Part shown: piece by piece, positions 1 to 5,247 of the stretch | Numbering within the stretch: the first letter of the stretch is position 1 | Layout: the number at the start of each line of letters is the position of its first letter | Assembly (NCBI GenBank): GCA_023301395.1 | Contig: JALZUY010000129.1 | Span: 1 to 5,247 of the forward strand | Length of the DNA: 5,247 nt | Source of the DNA: Nonlabens sp. | GTDB taxonomy: Bacteria > Bacteroidota > Bacteroidia > Flavobacteriales > Flavobacteriaceae | Reading direction: 5' to 3' | Position numbers and translations under genes: made by a program | Notes under the pieces: model-generated | What the model saw: only the letters and a program-made list of their open reading frames with translations | What the model was told of the DNA's origin: nothing | Database searches by the model: none

Positions 1-79
1 AGATAAGAAAAAATTAACAAATTTCTAATAGATTCTTTTAAACATTAAAAATACTATTTAGGTAATCATTAAATTCTAT

Positions 80-109
80 AAAAAAAGCACCAGAATAATC
101 TGGTGCTTT
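80..109 (-). terminator. Rho-independent terminator of the minus-strand unit
   Basis: A perfect 11-bp inverted repeat (84-94 paired with 99-109) encloses a 4-base loop. Read on the minus strand, the stem is followed directly by a run of seven T (86-80), part of which overlaps the foot of the stem. It starts 27 bases past the stop codon of the DUF349 gene, which is where an intrinsic terminator should be. On the plus strand the stem is followed by only a short T stretch and then AAAG, so termination in that direction would be weaker. Confidence 0.9.
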
Positions 110-136
110 AAAGTTATGCTATTAATTAGAATTGAA

Positions 137-2263
137 CTATTCTGTAGCTTCAGGATTTTCTTCATCAGGAATTTGAGCTTCTTCAGTGGCTAAAGCTTCA
201 GCAGCTGCAGCTTCTTCGGTTGCTTTATTCAATTGACGTTCAAGAACATTCAATTGCTTCTGCTTTTCTTTTATGACATCAAGTTCCTTATCTAAGGCAG
301 CAGTATTCTTCTTCAATTGCACTACAAATGGATTCTTCTCATCCTTTGTGTTAATGAATTGCATGTTGTTTTCTAACTGTCTTTTTTCGTCTTGAATTTC
401 ATCACGTCGTTTTCTTAAATAGAAACGTTCATTTGTAAAATCACGTTCATCACCTGACTCAAGGCTTGATAATTTAGATTGATATTTTAACATCTCAGCA
501 TCTACAGCACTCATTCCAGCAGCTTTTAACTTAGCCTGTAACAACTTGTCAAATTTATCTTGAATATGACGCTTTGCATAAGGGACACGACCTGCTGCAG
601 CCCAATCGGCCATGTGTTTTTCAACATCGGCTTTCATAGCTTCTTGATCATCCTGTGGCAACATTTCTTTTAAAGAATCATAGACTTTCATCTTTGATTC
701 AAAGTTTGCAGTCTCTTCAGCATTTTCTTCTTTCTTCTGTGCATTTTTCTTGTCAAAGAAGCCATTACAGGTAGTTTGGAAACGTTTCCAGATCTTATCA
801 CTCACTTTACGTGGTACATGACCTATTTCTTTCCATTCACTTTGAATGCGTTTCATTACTGGTAATGAAGCATTAAAGTCATCAGCTTCAAGATGCTGCT
901 CAGCAATCTCGATCAGTTTCATTTTCTTATCAAGGTTATCTTGCTGATCTTTCTTAAGATCTTTATAGAATGCATTTTTTGCATGATTGAATTCACGTCC
1001 AGCAATTCTAAACTCTTCCCATAAACTGTTGTTAAGCGCCTTAGTGGCTGGTCCAGTTTGAGTAAAGAGTTCTTTTAATGTGTTTATTTCTTCTAATCGA
1101 TCTTGCCAGCCTTTATGGTTTTTTGCACCAGCGGCAGTGATTTTTTGAATTTCGGCAATAATGTTTTGTTTAATCGTCTGGTTTTTCTCAGACAATTTAT
1201 CGCGAACTTCATAATATGCTTGTCTCTTATCATGAATTACCTTTGTTGCAGCACTAAATTTGTCCCAGATAGGATCTCTGTGTTCCTTTGCAACAGGTCC
1301 AGCGTCTTCTTTCCACATACGGTGCAATTCTTGCAACTCACGTAGTGCTTTATGAATGTCTGGCTCGTTACCTAGCTCTTCGGCACGAGTGATGATTTTA
1401 TTATGGAAATCTAGATTGCGCTCAAAATCTTTATCACGCAATTCTTTACTCAAGTCTATATAATCATAGAAGTTTTGCGTGTGTAAACGGTAATCGTTCC
1501 AAACAATGTTATAAGCATCATGAGGTATTTTACCAGTGTTTTTCCATTCTTGTTGTAGGTTATTAAACTTCTTAAAGGTAGTACCTATATTTTCTTCTTC
1601 ATCAATCAAGTTCTTAATAGACTCGATGATTTGTTTTCTTATCTCAAGATTATCTTCTTGTGATTTACGTTGCTGACGCTGGAATTCACCACGTTGCTTG
1701 CGATATAAGCCTTGTAAATCATTAAATTCTTTAGTTCCAGGATTATGATATTCAAACTCTGGTGCTGGAGTTTCCTCAGTAGCAGGATTTGCTTTTACAA
1801 ATGCTTCACGAGCTTCTTTCTCTGCATCTTCATCTTTAGCTTCATATGCTTTCTTGATATCATCTACATGAGTCTTGATCGTATTGATAGGGAAATCTTG
1901 AATCAATGCTCTCAATGAGACTACCAGTGCTGGCATCTCTAAGCTGTTATAATCTGTTTCTGGTAATGTTTGAGCTTCCACATCTGTGGCATGATCATCT
2001 TTATCATCATCTGTAGATGTTTCTTCTTCCTTTGCTACAACAGCGGTTGGAGTTTCAACAACTTCTTCAACAGCTTCTTGAGCTATCTCAGTAATTGTTT
2101 CTTCAACAACTGTTTCTGTTTCAGGAATAGTAATCTCTTCTACTGGTACAGTAGGTTCTGTATTCATGTCATTTTCAGGCATGTCTTGTGGGTTCTGGTC
2201 AGTGTTATTCACGTTTTCTAAGTTTCCGTCTGCCTCAGTTGACAGGTTGTCATTCGTATCCAT
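137..2263 (-). CDS. Multi-repeat DUF349 protein of unknown function
   Basis: This is a 708-residue, highly charged, mostly helical protein without a signal peptide or membrane segment, so it is probably cytoplasmic. Residues 1-100 are acidic, rich in E, D, T and V, and probably disordered. Four DUF349-type helical repeats follow at roughly 203-272, 280-350, 358-432 and 440-503. Their typical tryptophans are W240/W255, W317/W333, W415 (first position replaced) and W477/W492, often with a W-x(3-4)-G turn such as WKEIGHVP. A fifth, decayed copy at about 518-580 keeps W554 but has Q568 where the second Trp belongs. Residues 588-690 look like a coiled coil, followed by an acidic Ala/Glu-rich tail. 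The family has no established biochemical role, and none is assigned here. The gene lies 63 bases after aroE on the same strand. The ATG at 2263 lacks a Shine-Dalgarno sequence, as is usual in Bacteroidota. An out-of-frame ATG 4 bases upstream opens only a five-codon frame. The stop is TAG. The family call is firm; the repeat limits are estimates by eye. Confidence 0.92.
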   Translation of the reverse strand: MDTNDNLSTEADGNLENVNNTDQNPQDMPENDMNTEPTVPVEEITIPETETVVEETITEIAQEAVEEVVETPTAVVAKEEETSTDDDKDDHATDVEAQTLPETDYNSLEMPALVVSLRALIQDFPINTIKTHVDDIKKAYEAKDEDAEKEAREAFVKANPATEETPAPEFEYHNPGTKEFNDLQGLYRKQRGEFQRQQRKSQEDNLEIRKQIIESIKNLIDEEENIGTTFKKFNNLQQEWKNTGKIPHDAYNIVWNDYRLHTQNFYDYIDLSKELRDKDFERNLDFHNKIITRAEELGNEPDIHKALRELQELHRMWKEDAGPVAKEHRDPIWDKFSAATKVIHDKRQAYYEVRDKLSEKNQTIKQNIIAEIQKITAAGAKNHKGWQDRLEEINTLKELFTQTGPATKALNNSLWEEFRIAGREFNHAKNAFYKDLKKDQQDNLDKKMKLIEIAEQHLEADDFNASLPVMKRIQSEWKEIGHVPRKVSDKIWKRFQTTCNGFFDKKNAQKKEENAEETANFESKMKVYDSLKEMLPQDDQEAMKADVEKHMADWAAAGRVPYAKRHIQDKFDKLLQAKLKAAGMSAVDAEMLKYQSKLSSLESGDERDFTNERFYLRKRRDEIQDEKRQLENNMQFINTKDEKNPFVVQLKKNTAALDKELDVIKEKQKQLNVLERQLNKATEEAAAAEALATEEAQIPDEENPEATE

Positions 2264-2282
2264 TCATTGTAATTTAAGGAGT

Positions 2283-2313
2283 GCAATATAAATAGATTCA
2301 CTAGATACCGCAA
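2283..2313 (-). promoter_or_regulatory. Candidate promoter for the DUF349 gene
   Basis: The 63-base gap between aroE and the DUF349 gene contains, on the minus strand, TTGCGG (2313-2308), 17 bases, then TATATT (2290-2285). That spacing suits a primary sigma factor. The downstream box extended to TATATTGC is also one mismatch from the Bacteroidota -7 consensus TAnnTTTG. Transcription would start near 2277 and leave a leader of about 14 bases. The gene could then be expressed separately as well as by read-through from aroE. Short AT-rich boxes arise easily by chance, so this is a candidate only. Confidence 0.4.
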
Positions 2314-2326
2314 TGATTAGGCAGGA

Positions 2327-3118
2327 TTACTCATTCCAGAGTTCCCAAGACTTCTCAGCTTGGTGAACCAGCATTTGATAACCGTTAGTTACGCGAGCTC
2401 CTTTTACTTTCCCCATTTTCATGAACATGGTATTGCTAGGATTATAAACTAGATCGTAAAGAATGTGTTTTTTTGTTAAGTGTTGATATGGTATTGCAGG
2501 TTTATCTGCCACGTCAGGAAAAGTACCTACTGGTGTAGAATTAATTATTAATGAGATGATTTTAAGGACTTCATCATCAATCTTATCGTATGGAATACAA
2601 TATTCTCCATCGGGATTTCTTGAGACAAACAGGAATGGTACTTTGAGAGCCTCAAGCGTGTAAGCAATAGCCTTGGATGCGCCACCAGTCCCTAGAATTA
2701 ATGCGTTTTGCGCAATGGGTAAAAAAGGTTCTAGACTTTTTGCAAATCCATAAACATCGGTATTGTGACCAGTCCATACGTTATCTTCTATCACTACAGT
2801 ATTTACAGCTCCTATTGCTTCGGCCTCTGGTGTTATATGATCACATATTTTGAGCATCGATTCTTTATAAGGAATCGTTACATTCAATCCACGTATGATC
2901 TCGTTTTTACCGTTTGTAGTTTGAGTTGATGAGTTGTAGGTTACGCTTTCGCGAAAGCAAACTAAATCTTCCTCTTGCTCTATTTCAAAATTGCGGTATT
3001 CATGATCTTCTAATCCTAATTTCTCAAATTTTTCAGAAAAATAAAATTTAGAAAAACTGTAATCTAGTCGCTGACCTATTAATCCAAAAACACTATGCGG
3101 GATTTGCTTGCTGTCCAT
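2327..3118 (-). CDS. aroE: Shikimate dehydrogenase (NADP+)
   Basis: AroE reduces 3-dehydroshikimate to shikimate with NADPH in the cytoplasm, the fourth step of the route to chorismate. The 263-residue sequence carries the family's signatures in order. S21-F-S23-K is the shikimate-binding serine pair. GLNVTIPYK (77-85) contains the presumed catalytic Lys85. GAVNT (103-107) contains Asn106. NTD (119-121) contains the catalytic Asp121. GTGGAS (143-148) is the dinucleotide-binding loop, followed by NSTPVG (193-198) and YDLVYNP (221-227). The GxxMLxxQA segment (246-254) closes the substrate site. The ATG lies inside the preceding DUF368 gene (26-base overlap). No other start codon precedes the FGLIG strand, so this start is favoured, and translational coupling is likely. 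The stretch between about residues 52 and 75 seems longer than in relatives I know, and it contains a perfect 14-bp DNA palindrome read in frame as part of CFRESV. All key residues are present, so the enzyme should be active. Confidence 0.95.
   Translation of the reverse strand: MDSKQIPHSVFGLIGQRLDYSFSKFYFSEKFEKLGLEDHEYRNFEIEQEEDLVCFRESVTYNSSTQTTNGKNEIIRGLNVTIPYKESMLKICDHITPEAEAIGAVNTVVIEDNVWTGHNTDVYGFAKSLEPFLPIAQNALILGTGGASKAIAYTLEALKVPFLFVSRNPDGEYCIPYDKIDDEVLKIISLIINSTPVGTFPDVADKPAIPYQHLTKKHILYDLVYNPSNTMFMKMGKVKGARVTNGYQMLVHQAEKSWELWNE
2945..2958. repeat. Perfect 14-bp palindrome inside aroE
   Basis: GCTTTCGCGAAAGC is identical to its own reverse complement, and one flank continues as GTAA on the minus strand. 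It is unusually GC-rich in its core (CGCG) for this AT-rich window and occurs only once here. It encodes part of CFRESV in AroE, in a segment between the N-terminal substrate motif and the catalytic-lysine motif that appears longer than in relatives. From memory, sequences close to TTACGCTTTCGCGAAAGCGTAA are highly repeated in several marine Flavobacteriaceae genomes. That cannot be tested in this window. Confidence 0.7.
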
Positions 3119-4112
3119 ATTTATCTATAAGGTAAACGATTATAAAGCCTGTAAATATAAGGCTTATCGCAAGCCATGTGTGACCTGAAGTGAAATCTGG
3201 CCAGTAACGGCTGTAATTTTCAAGGATTTGATTTCCTTTTGCATCGAGTAATATATTACCTGTCGAGTCTGTAGATAATATCTCTTTTTTCCATGGCCAT
3301 ACTACACCTAAGGAACCTGTGATAAAACCTATAATCATCGCGTTTGTTTCATTGCGATAATGTTTAAAGGTCCAACCTAGTAGATGTGATAGACTTATTA
3401 AACCTACAAAAGAACCTAAAAGAAATACTCCCAAAATAGTCATTAATTCCATGTGAACTGGATCATTCCACCAGGAGAAATCCCATTGAATAACCGCAAC
3501 CATAGTGTCAAAAAACGCGTTGATACTATCTACTAATAATAATACATAATTGCCCAAAAGTATGAGTATGAAACTACCACTTAATCCAGGTAAGGTCATC
3601 CCAGAGATACTTACCATTCCACAGAAAAAGACAAAAAATAAATTTGCATTATCTGTAGCTGGATCTAGTAAAGAGGTTCCTATGCCTATTGCTGTTCCTA
3701 TGGCGAGAATCATTATATTATTGCGTGTCCAGTCATCGTATTCTCTTGAAATGTAATAAACCGATCCTAGAATCATCCCAAAGAATGCTGCCCAAACTAA
3801 AATGGGGTAGTTTTTAATAAGAACGTCGAGTCCTTTACTTACAGTAAAGTAACTGAGTACTTCACCAAGTATTATGAGTACTAGAAATCTCCCATTTACA
3901 TAATCAAAGAAAGATTTAAAACGACCTGTAAAGAGAAGCTTGAGTGCTTTAAGATTGAGTTTTTGGAAAGAGTAAATGAACTCTTCATAAAAACCACCTA
4001 CATAGGCCACAACGCCGCCACTTACTCCAGGAACCTTATTTGCGGTTCCCATAGCAATGCCTTTTAATACTAAGTAAAACTTATCACTTAAACTGCGTGT
4101 GGGCTGTTGCAC
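3093..4112 (-). CDS. DUF368 polyprenyl-phosphate transporter, divergent second copy
   Basis: This is a 339-residue integral inner-membrane protein of the DUF368 family. Members called PopT translocate undecaprenyl phosphate, the lipid carrier for peptidoglycan and surface glycans, back to the cytoplasmic face. Visible hallmarks are the N-terminal LKGxxMG segment, the re-entrant-type motif PGVSGG (28-33), its second-half counterpart PGLSGS (175-180), and the GSLxxxWPWK motif ending at Lys275. Hydrophobic segments lie around 76-97, 103-122, 132-149, 157-174, 179-197, 222-246, 256-272 and 311-330. Compared with its neighbour it has Asn25 instead of Asp just before the first PGVSGG, and a longer polar loop at about 278-310. 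The start is GTG: a stop codon lies two codons upstream and the next in-frame Met is residue 21, already inside the conserved segment. The GTG shares one base with the stop of the upstream DUF368 gene (TAGTG), which suggests coupled translation. The family call is firm; transport by this particular copy is inferred. Confidence 0.9.
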   Translation of the reverse strand: MQQPTRSLSDKFYLVLKGIAMGTANKVPGVSGGVVAYVGGFYEEFIYSFQKLNLKALKLLFTGRFKSFFDYVNGRFLVLIILGEVLSYFTVSKGLDVLIKNYPILVWAAFFGMILGSVYYISREYDDWTRNNIMILAIGTAIGIGTSLLDPATDNANLFFVFFCGMVSISGMTLPGLSGSFILILLGNYVLLLVDSINAFFDTMVAVIQWDFSWWNDPVHMELMTILGVFLLGSFVGLISLSHLLGWTFKHYRNETNAMIIGFITGSLGVVWPWKKEILSTDSTGNILLDAKGNQILENYSRYWPDFTSGHTWLAISLIFTGFIIVYLIDKYGQQANPA

Positions 4113-5071
4113 TAGCTAGGTTTTTTATGAGCTACTTTTTCTAATATAAGTATAAGCAAAAATCCTAGAACCATAAGTATCCCAGCATATAAAATAAGTG
4201 CGTCACCAGCAAAATCTTGAGGAAGGATACTTTTATCTAAAAAAGTTACTTCTTCACCATGAGAATTGATGCGTGTTTTGAGCACTGATTTCCATGGCCA
4301 TAACTTATTCAACGATCCTATCATGAAACCGGTTAGTATAGCTAGTGTGAGATTTTTATGGTTTTCAAATAACCATGTGAGTGCTCTCGAGAATAATTTA
4401 ATTCCTAAAATAGCTCCTATTGCAACTAGTAATAGATTAGTGAAATAATCCCATGCGGCACTCCAGTCACCAGTAAGTATGGCTTCTATAAATCCAGTAA
4501 TGGAACCTAATACGGTTTCATAACTACCTAAAAGTAATAATAAAAAAGCTCCAGAGACACCAGGTAATATCATTGCGATAATGGCTATAAAACCAGACAA
4601 AATTAAATACCACCAACTTTCTGGAGAAGCAAGAGGCTCAGCAATTGTAATCCAGTAGGATAGGGCAGCACCTATAATCATAATAGTTATAGCTGCTAGG
4701 TTCCAACGAGTAATTTGTTTTGCGATGTATAAAATACTAGCCAGTACTAATCCAAAGAAAAAGGACCATACTAAAATAGGATGTGTCTTTAATAAATAAG
4801 TGATTAATTTTGAAAGGCTTAGAATACTTATCGCAATACCTATTAGAAGAGAAATTAAAAAATCTAGATTGTATTCTTTAAAGGTAGATTTAATTCCATT
4901 CTTAAAGAATGATTTGAATACACCTAAATTTAAACCATCTATAGTTTTAATGAGTTCCTCATAAATTCCTGTTATGAATGCAATTGTTCCACCAGATACT
5001 CCTGGAACAACGTCTGCAGCTCCCATGAGAAGTCCTTTTAAAGCAGTTGAGAGATGTTTTTTTGAAGACAT
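4112..5071 (-). CDS. DUF368 polyprenyl-phosphate transporter, canonical copy
   Basis: This is a 319-residue polytopic membrane protein of the DUF368 (PopT) family, whose studied members recycle undecaprenyl phosphate across the cytoplasmic membrane. It has the canonical start of the family, MGAAD-VVPGVSGG with Asp20 and the motif at 23-28. The second-half repeat of this motif is PGVSGA (170-175), and a GSLxxLWPWK motif ends at Lys261. Hydrophobic segments lie around 70-90, 98-117, 124-145, 155-169, 175-195, 210-228, 240-256 and 288-312. The two PG-x-SG motifs fit an internally duplicated transporter fold. The ATG at 5071 has no Shine-Dalgarno sequence, and LKGLLMG begins at residue 11, so the N-terminus is the expected length. 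It is the first gene of the unit and ends by a 1-base overlap with the next DUF368 gene. I found no convincing promoter in front of it. The gene symbol is left empty because the orthology of this copy versus its neighbour to the characterised PopT is not settled by eye. Confidence 0.93.
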   Translation of the reverse strand: MSSKKHLSTALKGLLMGAADVVPGVSGGTIAFITGIYEELIKTIDGLNLGVFKSFFKNGIKSTFKEYNLDFLISLLIGIAISILSLSKLITYLLKTHPILVWSFFFGLVLASILYIAKQITRWNLAAITIMIIGAALSYWITIAEPLASPESWWYLILSGFIAIIAMILPGVSGAFLLLLLGSYETVLGSITGFIEAILTGDWSAAWDYFTNLLLVAIGAILGIKLFSRALTWLFENHKNLTLAILTGFMIGSLNKLWPWKSVLKTRINSHGEEVTFLDKSILPQDFAGDALILYAGILMVLGFLLILILEKVAHKKPS

Positions 5072-5172
5072 GACTTATTATGTTTCTTAAACCCAACGTT
5101 GAAACTGAAAATGTTAATACGCTCGATGAGATTAATCTTTTGTTCTTTAATACTTACTGTAGTTTTATTCAA
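5038..5172 (-). pseudogene. Doubtful relic of a small helical protein
   Basis: A 44-codon frame can be read from a TTG at 5172 to a TAA at 5038, overlapping the first 34 bases of the DUF368 gene in another frame. Its first 20 residues, including VSIKEQKINLIERIN, look like the amphipathic N-terminal helix of small antitoxin-like Bacteroidota proteins. After that the sequence loses this character. No ATG opens the frame and a stop lies just upstream. It may be a decayed gene start or simply an AT-rich leader that happens to be open. The resemblance is an impression, not a match. Confidence 0.15.
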
Positions 5173-5217
5173 TTGATTTACTTCCTATTTTAGAATCTAT
5201 ATTTTAAAAGAATCTTT

Positions 5218-5241
5218 AAAAAATAATAAAGCAAGGCTTTA
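5218..5241 (-). terminator. Weak candidate terminator of a gene beyond the right edge
   Basis: On the minus strand TAAAGC and GCTTTA (5241-5236 and 5232-5227) form a 6-bp stem around a 3-base loop, followed by TTATTTTTT (5226-5218). The stem has only two G-C pairs, so it is weak, but hairpin plus T-tract is the right arrangement. If real, it ends a minus-strand gene whose stop lies at or beyond the window edge and makes the DUF368 gene the first of its own unit. Confidence 0.35.
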
Positions 5242-5247
5242 CAACTA

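Noticed and set aside
1..79. AT-rich left edge as a possible promoter or small gene
   Set aside because: No paired promoter boxes, hairpin or open frame of useful length is visible downstream of the terminator.
1103..1345. Open plus-strand frame of 80 codons with a hydrophobic start
   Set aside because: It lies wholly antisense to DUF349 repeats 2-3, whose reading frame is clearly the conserved one. It is a shadow frame.
1970..2221. Open plus-strand frame of 83 codons, rich in Phe, Cys and Ser
   Set aside because: It is antisense to the acidic N-terminus of the DUF349 protein. Its Phe/Cys/Ser-rich composition is what the complement of Glu/Asp/Thr codons gives, and it shows no motif.
3550..3756. 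Plus-strand frames of 68 and 60 codons opposite the two DUF368 genes (3550-3756 and 4266-4448)
   Set aside because: Both are antisense to conserved membrane-protein segments and have no recognisable features of their own.
3288..4302. Shared 14-base string TTTCCATGGCCATA at 3288-3301 and 4289-4302
   Set aside because: It is explained by the conserved WPWK motif of the two paralogous DUF368 genes using the same codons, not by a separate repeat element.
30..5215. 13-base inverted match between the two ends of the window, AGATTCTTTTAAA at 30-42 and its complement at 5203-5215
   Set aside because: The match is short and nearly all A and T, which is expected by chance in such sequence. Nothing nearby suggests a mobile-element boundary, and all genes inside are housekeeping.

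Overview
This is an AT-rich bacterial window that carries four genes, all read from the minus strand. The organism is most likely a member of the Flavobacteriaceae (Bacteroidota), possibly marine. Three things point that way: the protein content (two DUF368 proteins, a Bacteroidota-type AroE and a multi-repeat DUF349 protein), the absence of Shine-Dalgarno sequences in front of the starts, and a GCTTTCGCGAAAGC palindrome of a kind I recall as frequent in marine Flavobacteriaceae. The assignment is inferred from gene content, not from a marker gene.

In transcription order (right to left), the right edge holds a weak hairpin with a T-rich tail at about 5218-5241, which may end a gene lying beyond the window. 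About 145 bases follow with no convincing gene, only a doubtful 44-codon relic frame. Next come two tandem, divergent DUF368 membrane proteins (5071-4112 and 4112-3093). This family has been shown to act as polyprenyl-phosphate (C55-P) transporters (PopT). Then comes aroE, shikimate dehydrogenase (3118-2327). These three genes overlap end to start, by 1 base and by 26 bases, so they almost certainly share a transcript. After a 63-base gap with a plausible promoter comes a 708-residue, largely helical protein with four clear DUF349 repeats and a decayed fifth (2263-137). A strong intrinsic terminator at 80-109 closes the unit. The first 79 bases are AT-rich and show nothing recognisable.

Functionally, the DUF368 pair would return the lipid carrier undecaprenyl phosphate across the inner membrane for cell-wall and surface-glycan synthesis. 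AroE makes shikimate for aromatic amino acids and other chorismate products such as menaquinone. DUF349 has no established role. I see no direct biochemical link between these genes; the grouping looks like a housekeeping operon.

The points most worth a second look are the perfect palindrome translated in frame inside an apparent insertion in aroE, the Asp-to-Asn difference between the two DUF368 copies, and the unexplained DUF349 protein. I found no RNA genes, CRISPR, insertion sequences or defence genes.
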